Below are positions 18,811 to 28,162 of a stretch of DNA of 64,000 bases, piece after piece. The stretch's first letter is position 1. Every line of letters begins with the position of its first letter. Under the pieces are notes generated by a model. It made no database searches. It saw only the letters and a program-made list of their open reading frames with translations, and had not been told where the DNA came from. The DNA lies in contig JAKSJB010000007.1 of assembly GCA_024398475.1 (NCBI GenBank), forward strand, positions 35,506 to 99,505, given 5' to 3'. Position numbers and translations under genes: made by a program. The DNA comes from Bacteroidaceae bacterium (GTDB taxonomy: Bacteria > Bacteroidota > Bacteroidia > Bacteroidales > Bacteroidaceae).

Positions 18811-18908
18811 GTTATAATTTTTTGAATATTAGTTATAGTCAGAATAATCTCTTCAGACGTTGTTCATTTTTATAACTTATTGTCGTTTACCTTATGCTGC
18901 TGCATAAT

Positions 18909-18922
18909 TATTTGCGTGCAAA
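18909..18922 (-). promoter_or_regulatory. Candidate LacI-type operator on the kdgK promoter
   Basis: TATTTGCGTGCAAA is nearly palindromic around a central CG and overlaps the kdgK -7 element. It agrees at 11 of 14 positions with the inverted form of the site at 19023-19036. Confidence 0.45.
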
Positions 18923-18926
18923 TATA
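18919..18926 (-). promoter_or_regulatory. Promoter -7 element for kdgK-eda
   Basis: TATATTTG on the minus strand fits TAnnTTTG; the start codon is 109 bases downstream, leaving a long leader. Confidence 0.55.
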
Positions 18927-18978
18927 AGCATTTTTGACGACAGCAGACTTTTTTTGTTTACAAAAACACTTCCATACA

Positions 18979-19009
18979 TTGTTTTTTGATAAAAAATGTC
19001 GTAACTTTG
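18979..19009 (+). promoter_or_regulatory. Promoter for the LacI-type regulator
   Basis: TTG (18979-18981) and TAACTTTG (19002-19009) with a 20-base spacer; start codon 73 bases downstream. Confidence 0.65.
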
Positions 19010-19022
19010 CAAATAACTTAAG

Positions 19023-19036
19023 TGTGTACGCAAACA
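19023..19036 (+). promoter_or_regulatory. Candidate LacI-type operator in the regulator's leader
   Basis: TGTGTACGCAAACA: outer TG/CA and a central CG as in LacI-family operators, just downstream of the expected transcription start. The mate lies 114 bases away over the kdgK promoter. Confidence 0.4.
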
Positions 19037-19081
19037 AAACACTCTTTCAGACAAGTAAGTATTGATTAATAATTCAGTTCA

Positions 19082-20152
19082 ATGGTATTCAATCAGTCAA
19101 AAATCAGAATCAAGGATATTGCGGAAATGGCAGGAGTCAGCGTAGGAACCGTTGACCGAGTCATTCATGGACGCAGTTGTGTGTCAAAACTCGCTCAGGA
19201 AAAGGTACAGAAGGTACTCGATGAAATCAATTATGTACCAAACCACTATGCCAGCGCATTGGCGAGCAACAAAGTTTATAAGATTGCCGCCATATTGCCG
19301 ATGCACAAGGAAGACAGTTATTGGGCACGTGTTGAAACAGGACTTTACGAAGGAGTAAAGCGATACACCGACTTCAAGTTGGCATTCAAGGTCTTCAGTT
19401 ACGATCAGTTCAACGAGGAATCCTTTGAATCACAGTGCCGTAGCATCATGAACTATGAGCCATGTGCCGTCATCATAGGACCAATCTTCAACCATAGGAT
19501 TATGTCTAAGTTCACACGCAGGCTTGAAGACAGGGATATCCCATATTCATTGCTTGACTCCTATTGGGCAGACTTGAATCCAGTAACCTTCTACGGACAG
19601 GACGCACGTCGAAGCGGAGAGTTCTCTGCAAAGATAATACTGATGGCAGCAGCCGAACATAGGAAACTTGCCTTGTTCAAGATATTGGGTGAAGGACGGG
19701 TAGCCAGCCGTCAGCAGTTGGAACGAGAAGAAGGATTCAGGGAATACGTGAAGAAACACAGTCCTGAAACCCAAATCATAGACCTAAACCTTTATGCCTA
19801 CGATAAGGAAGGAATGAAAGATTCCATGAAGCAATTCTTTACCGAAAATTCCGACATCAGATTCGGTCTTTCATTCAACTCCTCAATTCACGTAATCGGC
19901 AATTTCCTCAAGGACAATATGCCAAATCATCCAAAAGTAACCCTTCTCGGCTATGATGCCATCGACAGCAACATGAGATGTATGCGCGACGGATATGTCG
20001 ATTTCCTCGTAGGTCAGCACCCACAGCACCAGGGCCTGAACTGTTTCCGAAGCATATTCAATTCATGCGTGCTCCACATGAAGCAAGAACCGCTCCATTA
20101 TGTAGGAATCGAGTTGATTATGCCTGAAAACATGGACTTCTACAAGGATTGA
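19082..20152 (+). CDS. LacI-family transcriptional regulator, probable controller of kdgK-eda
   Basis: 356 residues. Residues 8-60 form the helix-turn-helix (IRIKDIAEMAGVSVGTVDRVIHGR) and hinge helix (NHYASALASNK), and the rest is a periplasmic-binding-protein-like sensor domain (from about residue 65, YKIAAILPMH). The gene is divergent from the KDG kinase-aldolase operon with a 271-bp shared control region containing two related palindromes. KDG, KDPG or an upstream uronate is the plausible inducer, by inference from context only. Confidence 0.88.
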   Translation: MVFNQSKIRIKDIAEMAGVSVGTVDRVIHGRSCVSKLAQEKVQKVLDEINYVPNHYASALASNKVYKIAAILPMHKEDSYWARVETGLYEGVKRYTDFKLAFKVFSYDQFNEESFESQCRSIMNYEPCAVIIGPIFNHRIMSKFTRRLEDRDIPYSLLDSYWADLNPVTFYGQDARRSGEFSAKIILMAAAEHRKLALFKILGEGRVASRQQLEREEGFREYVKKHSPETQIIDLNLYAYDKEGMKDSMKQFFTENSDIRFGLSFNSSIHVIGNFLKDNMPNHPKVTLLGYDAIDSNMRCMRDGYVDFLVGQHPQHQGLNCFRSIFNSCVLHMKQEPLHYVGIELIMPENMDFYKD

Positions 20153-20233
20153 TATCCGAAAAGACAGATTGATTGTTTTGTTTATCAGAATTGTTATTTT
20201 ATACAATAGACACATATTTTTTATTGAGCAGAC

Positions 20234-22258
20234 ATGTTTGACCTTATTTCCGATTTTGAACCTACAGGCGACCAACCCGAAGCCATCAGGCAACTGACCG
20301 AAGGCGTACACAACGGATTGCCTGCACAGGTACTGCTTGGAGTTACAGGTTCAGGTAAGACATTCACCATTGCAAATGTGATAAAGAACATCGGTCGCCC
20401 CACCCTCATTCTTAGCCACAACAAGACCCTTGCTCATCAGTTATATACGGAAATGAAGGCATTCTTCCCCAATAATGCCGTAGAATACTACGTCAGTTAC
20501 TACGATTACTATCAGCCCGAGGCATATATACCCTCCACCGATACATACATAGAAAAGGATCTGGCAATCAATGAGGAAGTCGACCGTCTGCGGATTGCAG
20601 CCACCCGCTCGTTGATGTCTGGCAGGAACGACATTGTAGTAGTGAGTTCCGTATCCTGCATCTACGGTATGGGTTCACCAGTAGATTTCTCCGAAAACAT
20701 AATACCCATCAATGTAGGACAGTCAATCGACATCAATGTCTTTCTCCGCAAACTGGTTGACAGCCTGTATGTAAGAAACGACATAGAACTCACACGAGGT
20801 CATTTCAGCGTCAAGGGCGAAGTCGTTGACATATACCTTGCATACGATGAAAGACTGCTCAGGGTATGTTTTGCATGGGACGAAATAGAAAGCATACAGG
20901 AAGTGGAACCCGATACCGGATATGTCATAAGCAATTACGATGACTACAAGATATATCCTGCCAATCTCTTCATGACCTCCAAGGAACGTACCCTTGAAGC
21001 AATCAGCAAGATACAGGACGACCTCGTGGAACGCATGCAGTTCTATGAAGAAATAGGTGATGAAGTCAAGAAGAACCTCATAGAGACAAGAGTCACCAAC
21101 GATCTCGAGATGATACGCGAGTTGGGACATTGTTCAGGAATAGAAAACTACAGTCGATACTTCGACGGACGCCAACCGGATGAACGCCCATACTGCCTTC
21201 TTGATTTCTTCCCGAAGGATTTCCTGCTCGTAGTAGACGAAAGCCATGAATCCGTACCACAGATACGGGCAATGTACGGAGGTGACAGAAGGCGTAAGCA
21301 GACATTGGTAGAATATGGTTACCGTCTGCCTGCAGCACTCGACAACCGTCCCCTCACCTTTGAAGAATTCGAGGAGATGACACCGCAGACCATATACATG
21401 AGTGCAACCCCAGCCGAATACGAACTGGAGAAGTCTGAAGGAGTGATAGTAGAACAGGTAATCCGCCCTACCGGATTGCTCGAACCAAAGATTGAGATAC
21501 GTCCATGCGAAAATCAGGTCGACGACCTCATGGAAGAAATACAGGTTCGCATCGAGCGCAATGAGCGCGTACTCGTCACCACCCTCACCAAGCGACAGGC
21601 AGAGGAACTCGTGGACTACCTTGTGCGTTACAACATAAGCTGCAACTATATACACTCCGACGTTGACACCTTCGAGCGAGTGGATATACTGCAGAAACTC
21701 CGACGGGGCGAATACGATGTAGTAGTAGGTGTGAATCTTCTGCGCGAAGGACTCGACCTGCCAGAAGTGTCGCTCGTAGCAATACTCGATGCCGACAAGG
21801 AAGGTTTCCTGCGTAGTTACCGTTCGCTCACTCAAACTATAGGACGAGCAGCACGCAACCTCAACGGTATGGCAATCCTCTATGCCGACCGTATAACCGA
21901 CAGCATGCGAAAGACCATCGATGAAATGGAACGCAGAAGAACAAAACAACTGAAATACAACGAAGAGAACCATATCACTCCGGCACAGGTAAAGAAAGCA
22001 CAGCAATGTCTCAGCGAAGGCAGACACGTGGACTATGTAGGAAAGGCATATATCGAGGAATCATTCCTGAAAGCAGCAGAAGACCCTATTGTAAGGCAGA
22101 TGGACAGCGAACACCTCGACAAGGCAATAGAACACTCAAGGAAACTCATGCAGGAAGCAGCAAGAAAACTCGACTTCACACTCGCTGCACAATACCGCGA
22201 TGAAATGCTGAAACTCGAAGAAATCAGAGACGAAAAGAAAAGGAAGAAAAATGAATAG
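20234..22258 (+). CDS. uvrB: Excinuclease ABC subunit B
   Basis: 674 residues, full length for UvrB. It is the damage-verifying helicase-like subunit of nucleotide excision repair. Visible: the N-terminal FEPTGDQPEAI, Walker A GVTGSGKT (near residue 37), the beta-hairpin with YYDYYQPEAYIP, DEXH-like DESHES, motif VI QTIGRAARN, and the C-terminal UVR motif (LDFTLAAQYRDEMLKLE) that contacts UvrC. Its last 8 bases overlap the next gene, suggesting translational coupling. Confidence 0.97.
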   Translation: MFDLISDFEPTGDQPEAIRQLTEGVHNGLPAQVLLGVTGSGKTFTIANVIKNIGRPTLILSHNKTLAHQLYTEMKAFFPNNAVEYYVSYYDYYQPEAYIPSTDTYIEKDLAINEEVDRLRIAATRSLMSGRNDIVVVSSVSCIYGMGSPVDFSENIIPINVGQSIDINVFLRKLVDSLYVRNDIELTRGHFSVKGEVVDIYLAYDERLLRVCFAWDEIESIQEVEPDTGYVISNYDDYKIYPANLFMTSKERTLEAISKIQDDLVERMQFYEEIGDEVKKNLIETRVTNDLEMIRELGHCSGIENYSRYFDGRQPDERPYCLLDFFPKDFLLVVDESHESVPQIRAMYGGDRRRKQTLVEYGYRLPAALDNRPLTFEEFEEMTPQTIYMSATPAEYELEKSEGVIVEQVIRPTGLLEPKIEIRPCENQVDDLMEEIQVRIERNERVLVTTLTKRQAEELVDYLVRYNISCNYIHSDVDTFERVDILQKLRRGEYDVVVGVNLLREGLDLPEVSLVAILDADKEGFLRSYRSLTQTIGRAARNLNGMAILYADRITDSMRKTIDEMERRRTKQLKYNEENHITPAQVKKAQQCLSEGRHVDYVGKAYIEESFLKAAEDPIVRQMDSEHLDKAIEHSRKLMQEAARKLDFTLAAQYRDEMLKLEEIRDEKKRKKNE

Positions 22259-23213
22259 CATAAGACGTATCATATTGTTCATCAAGAACTGGACCCTACC
22301 CATATCGATGATAACAGGTGTAGTTTCATATTTCGTATATGTAAGCATACCCGAACTCGATGATACCCATGCAATGATGAACGATGTAGTGAATTTCGTA
22401 CAACCATCGCTGATCTTCATGATGTTGCTTTTGGCATTCTGCAAGGTCAATCCACGTGAACTGCGTCCCCATCGTTGGCAACTGAAACTACTGGCAATAC
22501 AAGCCCTGTCGTTCACCTTGATGGCAATCCCTATAATCCTCTATCCCAAACTACCCGGAAGAGTAATCATTGAAAGCGCCATGGTGTGCATGATTTGTCC
22601 CACAGCAACGGCAGCATCCGTCGTAACAGGAAAACTCAACGGGAACGGAAGTACCGTAGTGAGTTACACATGCGTCATCAACCTGGTAGCAGCATTGCTC
22701 ATTCCGTCCATAGTACCCCTCCTTCACAGCACCGCCACAACACTCGGATTCACAGAATCCTTCACCATAATAATCGGACGCGTGTTCCCGTTGCTCATGA
22801 TGCCACTTCTGCTCGCATTTATTCTGCGCTACCTGTTTCCACGAGTCCACCGCTATCTGGTAAGCATAAGTGGATTGGCGTTCTACATGTGGGCAGTAGC
22901 CCTTGCCCTCGCCATAGCCGTCACCACCAAGGCAATCGTACACAGTCACGAAGAAATGTGGGAATACGTTGGCATAGCATTGGCATCAGCCCTGTGCTGC
23001 CTCATCCAGTTTGGTTTGGGACGAATCATCGGCAGGCACCACGGCGACAGAATAGCAGGAGCCCAGAGTCTTGGACAGAAGAACACCGCATTTGCCATTT
23101 GGATGGCATACACATTCATGAATCCAGTGACAGCCCTCGCCGGCGGATTCTACAGCGTTTGGCATAATATAATCAATTCATATCAGTTATGGAAAGCAAG
23201 AAAAAAACATTAA
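22251..23213 (+). CDS. Bile acid:sodium symporter (SBF/BASS)-type membrane transporter
   Basis: 320 residues, with nine or ten hydrophobic segments across the whole length. The pattern CPTATAASVVTGKLNGN and AGAQSLGQKNTAFAIW resembles the crossing-helix motifs of the SBF/BASS sodium-coupled transporters. Substrate unknown: relatives move bile acids, pantoate, pyruvate or other organic anions. The ATG overlaps the end of uvrB by 8 bases, and its own end overlaps the next gene by 25 bases. Confidence 0.75.
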   Translation: MNSIRRIILFIKNWTLPISMITGVVSYFVYVSIPELDDTHAMMNDVVNFVQPSLIFMMLLLAFCKVNPRELRPHRWQLKLLAIQALSFTLMAIPIILYPKLPGRVIIESAMVCMICPTATAASVVTGKLNGNGSTVVSYTCVINLVAALLIPSIVPLLHSTATTLGFTESFTIIIGRVFPLLMMPLLLAFILRYLFPRVHRYLVSISGLAFYMWAVALALAIAVTTKAIVHSHEEMWEYVGIALASALCCLIQFGLGRIIGRHHGDRIAGAQSLGQKNTAFAIWMAYTFMNPVTALAGGFYSVWHNIINSYQLWKARKKH

Positions 23214-24517
23214 TCCTATTTCTGGCACTCATGTGCATGACAGCCACAGCAGTACAGGCACAGACAGAAGACAAAGTACTCAACCGCTACACCGACTCCC
23301 TGTTGGTATATCGTAATCTAGTAAACGACAGTATAGCAAGGATACTTCAGCAGTCATATATAGGTTCCGACAGCGACAGCATAGTGCAGAACAACGTCAC
23401 ACCAAGTCTTTACCGACTTATCGGCCCCTCCACATACTACGATGAAGTCACCCATAGCATACTCCGACTCGAACCAACCACCACGGAAGAACCCATAGAT
23501 ACAGCCATCTACGGAAAACTTATGAAAATGTATCTGGAACATCCCTCGTCAGTGAAATACTACAAGCGGCAGTTCAATGAAGAAAACCTAATATCCGCCG
23601 AACCAACTGATTCCAAGCAGGAACTCAAGAACGCCATTTCCGAACAGATGCCCGACGTAGATGACGTAGCAGAAGTTTCGGATGACATCAACATAGACCT
23701 CACCATCAAGAAACCGAACTTCTGGAAGCGCACAGGAAGTTTTGCCTTGCAGTTTCAGCAGAACTACTTCTCCGACAATTGGTACAAGGGAGGCAACAAC
23801 AACCAGACAATGCTCGCCACCATACTCCTTCAGGCAAACTACGACGACACAAAACGGGTGACATGGGAAAACAGACTCGACATGCGACTCGGATTCGTCA
23901 CCACCACCTCTGATTCCTGCCACACATTTCTCACAAACAACGATAAACTCAATCTGCAGTCAAAAGTAGGAATAAAGACCACCAAGAACTGGTACTATAC
24001 CGTATCTGCAGAAGCCAACACCCAGTTCATGCCAGGCTACAAGAGCAACAACCGACTTAAGTTCTCCGACTTCATGGCACCGCTCGACGTGTACGTCTCA
24101 ACCGGTATGGACTTCAAGCCAACATTCAAGAACGGTAACACACTCAGTATAGCCATACTCCCATTCTCATTCAAGTGGAGATATATAGATACCGACAATC
24201 TGAACATACATCAGGTATACAACATGGTAGGCAAACGCCATACTGAAGACTATGGTTCACGACTCGAACTGAACTGCAAGGTACAGATTTGCAAGAACTT
24301 CACATGGAAATGCCGATCCTACTACTTCACCTCCTACAAGTACTCGGAAGCCGAACTCGAGAACACCCTGTCATTCGCATTCTCCAAATACATTTCATCA
24401 GAAGTCTATACCCTCTGGCGATTCGATGACAACCGCGGTCCCAACTTCTATGACGACAACATCGGTTACTTCCAGTTCAAGGAATACATGACACTCGGAC
24501 TCAAATACGACTTTTAA
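23189..24517 (+). CDS. DUF3078 outer-membrane-type protein
   Basis: 442 residues. Signal peptide ending in AVQAQ (about residue 25), a variable acidic segment to about 170, then repeated amphipathic strands (FALQFQQNYFSDNWYKGGNNN ...) ending in an aromatic residue (LKYDF), as expected for an outer-membrane beta barrel. FWKRTGSF...NWYKGGN is characteristic of DUF3078, a Bacteroidota-wide family of unknown function. The start overlaps the transporter gene by 25 bases. Confidence 0.8.
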   Translation: MESKKKTLILFLALMCMTATAVQAQTEDKVLNRYTDSLLVYRNLVNDSIARILQQSYIGSDSDSIVQNNVTPSLYRLIGPSTYYDEVTHSILRLEPTTTEEPIDTAIYGKLMKMYLEHPSSVKYYKRQFNEENLISAEPTDSKQELKNAISEQMPDVDDVAEVSDDINIDLTIKKPNFWKRTGSFALQFQQNYFSDNWYKGGNNNQTMLATILLQANYDDTKRVTWENRLDMRLGFVTTTSDSCHTFLTNNDKLNLQSKVGIKTTKNWYYTVSAEANTQFMPGYKSNNRLKFSDFMAPLDVYVSTGMDFKPTFKNGNTLSIAILPFSFKWRYIDTDNLNIHQVYNMVGKRHTEDYGSRLELNCKVQICKNFTWKCRSYYFTSYKYSEAELENTLSFAFSKYISSEVYTLWRFDDNRGPNFYDDNIGYFQFKEYMTLGLKYDF

Positions 24518-24530
24518 AATAATATACAAA

Positions 24531-24998
24531 ATGAACTATAACGAATCAGTTGAATATCTCAACAAAATTACTGATAACCTTATCGTACGCATAGGTGGTC
24601 AGTTGACAGACGCTAATATGGACATGCTTTCCATCGACGAACATATAATGCTTGCCTATCGTTACCTACGCGACGAGGTGATGGAGGGCGGTTTTATTCA
24701 ACTCATACAGAATGGTTACGGACCATACGTGTTGCTTGGTCCTTTTCCTATGCTCATGAAGAAGGAACTTGAACTGAAGGACTTCGGTAAACTCCTGTAT
24801 AATGCCTTGCATGAATATAAGATACATCGTGAGGAACTGGAAGCCGACAAGAGTGAGGAAGAGTTCATGGCTCAATATGAGCAGATGGAGAAACTCAACG
24901 AACTAGGTGATGACTATCTCGACGACTTCGAGGAAGAGGTAACGATTGCCGTTGCCGAATATTTTGCTGAAAAAAATGCCATTCAGCAAAAATCCTAA
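24531..24998 (+). CDS. DMP19/DUF4375-like protein
   Basis: 155 residues, soluble, acidic C-terminus. The segment LRDEVMEGGFIQLIQNGYG resembles the DMP19/DUF4375 signature (EVxNGGFxQFxxN), a family proposed elsewhere to be a DNA-mimic in one species, although most members are uncharacterised. It follows DUF3078 by 13 bases and converges on nadD; a short inverted repeat (25000-25007/25030-25037) near the junction may help end both transcripts. Confidence 0.6.
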   Translation: MNYNESVEYLNKITDNLIVRIGGQLTDANMDMLSIDEHIMLAYRYLRDEVMEGGFIQLIQNGYGPYVLLGPFPMLMKKELELKDFGKLLYNALHEYKIHREELEADKSEEEFMAQYEQMEKLNELGDDYLDDFEEEVTIAVAEYFAEKNAIQQKS

Positions 24999-25012
24999 AG
25001 AAAAACCTTCAA

Positions 25013-25594
25013 TCAATAACCGTATAGGTGGTTTTTCCTAATGTATTTCAGAACAGATGGAGTGAGCATGTCGGTCTTCTGATGATTGCGTATTTCGGTA
25101 CTGCTGACATCGTATAGCGGTGTTTCGACGACACTTACCCGTTCCGACAGTTTTTCGGGTACTACAATTTCGCACCCTGGACGTCTATAGACCATCAGGG
25201 GATAGTTCTCAATGATTTCTTCCGACTTATACCATCTTCCGAACCGTTCCCAGTTGTCTGCTCCTATCACAAGGCAGAACTGATGCTGCGGATATGTGGC
25301 TGACAGTTCGGTTAAAGTAGTTATGGTGTATGATGGGACAGGCAGATGGCTTTCGAAATCTGATACCCATATTCCTGCAATTCCCTTGCATGCCAGTTTT
25401 GCCATCTTCAGCCTATGGGTATATTCTGAAATGTCAAGACTTTCACTTGTTGAATCATTTCGTTTCAAGGGATTCTGTGGACTTACCATCAACCATACTT
25501 CATCTACCAATCCCTGCTCTATCAATGAATGGGCAAGATTGATATGCCCTAAATGTATGGGATTGAAGGAACCTCCGTAGATTGCAATTTTCAT
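25013..25594 (-). CDS. nadD: Nicotinate-nucleotide adenylyltransferase
   Basis: 193 residues. GGSFNPIHLGHINLA is the nucleotidyltransferase (T/H)xGH signature and VSSTEIRNH is the C-terminal ISSTxIR motif. The enzyme makes deamido-NAD from nicotinate mononucleotide and ATP. Last gene of a yicC-gmk-nadD group, 25 bases after gmk. Confidence 0.95.
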   Translation of the reverse strand: MKIAIYGGSFNPIHLGHINLAHSLIEQGLVDEVWLMVSPQNPLKRNDSTSESLDISEYTHRLKMAKLACKGIAGIWVSDFESHLPVPSYTITTLTELSATYPQHQFCLVIGADNWERFGRWYKSEEIIENYPLMVYRRPGCEIVVPEKLSERVSVVETPLYDVSSTEIRNHQKTDMLTPSVLKYIRKNHLYGY

Positions 25595-25619
25595 CTTGAA
25601 AGGAAATGGCTTGTATGAA

Positions 25620-26186
25620 TTAGTCCTTTAGAAATTTGCTGATTATTTCGAATACTTGTTTCTTTGCGGTTTCAAGGTCGTCGTTCACTACCTGACAGTC
25701 AAAGTTATCAGCCTGACTGATTTCGTATTCGGCACGTGCTATTCGTTGGTCAATTACTTCGGGAGCATCAGTTCCTCGGTTCTCCAAACGGTTGCGAAGG
25801 GTTTGTATGCTTGGTGGCATAATGAATATGCTGAGTGCCTGATTTCCATAATGTTTCTTAATGCGCATTCCTCCGTTGACATCAACGTCGAACACCACAT
25901 TCTGTCCGGCTTCCAACTGACTTTCAACCTGTGATTTCAACGTACCGTAAAAGCGGTCAGTATATACTTCCTCGTATTCCACGAAATCGTCATTCTGTAT
26001 ATGGCTGCGGAATTCTTCCGGAGAGATAAAGAAGTATTCTACTCCGTTCTTTTCTTCGCCTCGTGGTGCACGGGTAGTTGTGGAGATTGAGAAATGAAGA
26101 TTCAATTCCAATCCCATTAGGTAATTGATGATAGTGGATTTGCCTGTGCCTGATGGCGCACAGAATATTATAAGTTTTCCTCGCAT
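25620..26186 (-). CDS. gmk: Guanylate kinase
   Basis: 188 residues, standard size. The P-loop APSGTGKSTI is near the N-terminus, followed by STTTRAPRGEEKNGVEYFF (GMP-binding segment) and the lid region RIARAEYEIS. It phosphorylates GMP to GDP. Lies between yicC and nadD on the same strand. Confidence 0.96.
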   Translation of the reverse strand: MRGKLIIFCAPSGTGKSTIINYLMGLELNLHFSISTTTRAPRGEEKNGVEYFFISPEEFRSHIQNDDFVEYEEVYTDRFYGTLKSQVESQLEAGQNVVFDVDVNGGMRIKKHYGNQALSIFIMPPSIQTLRNRLENRGTDAPEVIDQRIARAEYEISQADNFDCQVVNDDLETAKKQVFEIISKFLKD

Positions 26187-26220
26187 AAAAATAGTAGATT
26201 TGGAGTTAAAGAAGTTAAAG

Positions 26221-26287
26221 GGAGTTAAGGAGAGATAAGGAGAAGTCTCCTGTCTACTTAACTCCTGTCTACTGTCTACTTAACTCC
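26221..26287. repeat. Inverted/direct repeat block between yicC and gmk
   Basis: GGAGTTAAG (26221-26229) is complementary to CTTAACTCC at 26257-26265 and again at 26279-26287, and GGAGA/TCTCC is nested inside. TGTCTACTTAACTCC is a direct repeat. It could form a hairpin in the operon transcript that attenuates or protects it; no run of T follows. Confidence 0.6.
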
Positions 26288-26295
26288 TGACATTA

Positions 26296-27177
26296 TTACA
26301 TTACATTCAGGACTTGCTCCTTGATTTGTTCAAGTTCGTCCTTCATCTTGACTACGATGTTCTGCATTTCTGCATGATTTGACTTGGAACCGGTGGTATT
26401 GATTTCACGTCCCATTTCCTGTGCTATGAAACCCAGTTTCTTTCCCTGTCCATGACCATCCTGCATAGTCTCCATGAAATACTTGAGATGATTGGACAGA
26501 CGTTGCTTTTCCTCGTTGATGTCAAGTTTTTCGATGTAGTAGATCATTTCCTGCTCAAGTCGGTTCTTGTCGTAATCCACGGAGAGTGTCTTTTCGAGGA
26601 CATCGGTGATTCTCTGACGGATTTTTTCCACACGTTCCTTTTCAAATGGTTCGATGCTTGCCAGAAGGTTTCCTATGTTTTCGATATTCTGGGTGAACTT
26701 CTTCGACAATGCAACTCCTTCCTGCTTACGGAATTCCACGAGTTGAGCCACGGCTTGTTCTACGGCTGTACGAGCCTGCAACCATTCTTCATCGGAAAGT
26801 TCCTCGACTTCGTTCTTGGATACTACATCCGGCATGCGTTGGAGGATACTTACCCATTCATGAGGCTGTGGTTCGGCTATACCCGTTGCTTCGCATATTT
26901 CTTTCAACTGGCGGTAGTATGTGAGCATGGCATCCTTGTTGAGTGAAACGTCGGATGACATATTCTCTTTCTCTACCCAGAGATTGAATTCCACCTTGCC
27001 ACGCTCCAACTGCTGTGCGATATATGAACGGATATCCATTTCCTTATCTCTATATACCGGTGCAATGCGGGTTGAAAGGTCGAGAGCCTTACTGTTGAGA
27101 GACTTGATTTCTGCGTGGATTTTCTTGTTTCCGAATTGTGCTACGCTTTTGCCGTAGCCAGTCATTGATTGTATCAT
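26296..27177 (-). CDS. yicC: YicC-family endoribonuclease-like protein
   Basis: 293 residues from the ATG at 27177 (MIQSMTGYGK), which matches the conserved family N-terminus; an in-frame ATG nine codons upstream is possible. The family has the N-terminal SMTGYG motif and a C-terminal DUF1732 segment (LGFIAQEMGREINTTGSKSN), both present. YicC has been implicated in RNA turnover in E. coli. First gene of the group with gmk and nadD; promoter -7 element at 27239-27246. Confidence 0.88.
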   Translation of the reverse strand: MIQSMTGYGKSVAQFGNKKIHAEIKSLNSKALDLSTRIAPVYRDKEMDIRSYIAQQLERGKVEFNLWVEKENMSSDVSLNKDAMLTYYRQLKEICEATGIAEPQPHEWVSILQRMPDVVSKNEVEELSDEEWLQARTAVEQAVAQLVEFRKQEGVALSKKFTQNIENIGNLLASIEPFEKERVEKIRQRITDVLEKTLSVDYDKNRLEQEMIYYIEKLDINEEKQRLSNHLKYFMETMQDGHGQGKKLGFIAQEMGREINTTGSKSNHAEMQNIVVKMKDELEQIKEQVLNVM

Positions 27178-27238
27178 TGCGTGAAAATTTCTGATTGGAG
27201 ACATACGTGGATTGTATATCTGCTGTTTTTTATCGGCG

Positions 27239-27246
27239 CAAAGTTA
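27239..27246 (-). promoter_or_regulatory. Promoter -7 element for yicC-gmk-nadD
   Basis: TAACTTTG on the minus strand, in the divergent region with tsaB. Confidence 0.6.
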
Positions 27247-27330
27247 CAAAATTAAAATGATAACGAACCAGAAAATACATACAAATGGTAAAAAGTTATG
27301 GTTAATGCTGTGGTTGTCGTTTTATTTTCG

Positions 27331-27338
27331 TACCTTTG
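27331..27338 (+). promoter_or_regulatory. Promoter -7 element for tsaB
   Basis: TACCTTTG, 22 bases before the tsaB ATG; it faces away from the yicC promoter. Confidence 0.6.
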
Positions 27339-27360
27339 CGCACTATAAATTCGGATTATC

Positions 27361-28092
27361 ATGTCGTGTATATTACATATAGAAACATCAACAGATGAAT
27401 GTTCGGTTGCCGTCAGTCAGGACGGTGCCAATATTTTCTTTGAGACAGTAGAAGATAAAGCCTCCGATTCGAATGGCCGTTCACGAGGTGGAGGTAAGGC
27501 TCAGCAACTTGGAACGCTTGTGGACCATGCCCTTTCATTCACCGACAACCATGCCATTCCGTTTGATGCCGTTGCCGTAAGCAGCGGTCCTGGTTCCTAT
27601 ACAGGATTGAGAATAGGTGTTTCGATGGCAAAGGGAATTTGCTACGGACGCAACCTCAAACTGCTGTCGCTCCCCACCCTTCAGATTATGTGTGTGCCGG
27701 TATTGCTCTGTCACGCCGACGAACTTCCGGAAAATGCCTTGCTCTGTCCTATGATTGACGCAAGGAGAATGGAAGTATATACCGCTCTTTATGACCGTGC
27801 CTTGAAATCGGAAATGGACGTAAAGCCAATGGTAATTGAAGGAAGTTCATTTGCTGATATCCTTGAATCCCGTCCGATATATTTTTTCGGCAACGGAAGC
27901 GACAAGTGCAGGGACATTATCAACCACCCGAACGCTCACTTCATCGAAGGTATTCAGCCATTGGCTAAATGGATGAGTCCTCTTGCCGAGAAGGCTCATG
28001 CAAGGGAGGAATTCCAGGATGTCGCCTATTTTGAACCGTTCTACCTGAAGGAGTTTGTTGCTGTCAAGTCGCGCAATCTACTCGATGTGTGA
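27361..28092 (+). CDS. tsaB: tRNA threonylcarbamoyladenosine biosynthesis protein TsaB
   Basis: 243 residues of the ASKHA-fold Kae1/TsaD-like family. LHIETSTDECSVAV (phosphate-1 loop) and AVSSGPGSYTGLRIGVSMAKG are the diagnostic motifs. TsaB is the non-catalytic partner of TsaD in forming t6A37 on ANN-decoding tRNAs. The divergent neighbour is yicC; DUF4290 follows 70 bases downstream. Confidence 0.94.
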   Translation: MSCILHIETSTDECSVAVSQDGANIFFETVEDKASDSNGRSRGGGKAQQLGTLVDHALSFTDNHAIPFDAVAVSSGPGSYTGLRIGVSMAKGICYGRNLKLLSLPTLQIMCVPVLLCHADELPENALLCPMIDARRMEVYTALYDRALKSEMDVKPMVIEGSSFADILESRPIYFFGNGSDKCRDIINHPNAHFIEGIQPLAKWMSPLAEKAHAREEFQDVAYFEPFYLKEFVAVKSRNLLDV

Positions 28093-28162
28093 TATATAAT
28101 TACTTGCATTTTGTTTCTCACGAGACTTTTTCACATACATCAATAACGAAATATATTTCCAA

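Noticed and set aside
21134..22027. 297-codon frame antisense to uvrB
   Set aside because: It is a mirror frame of a well-supported gene with unlikely amino-acid composition (Cys, His, Tyr rich).
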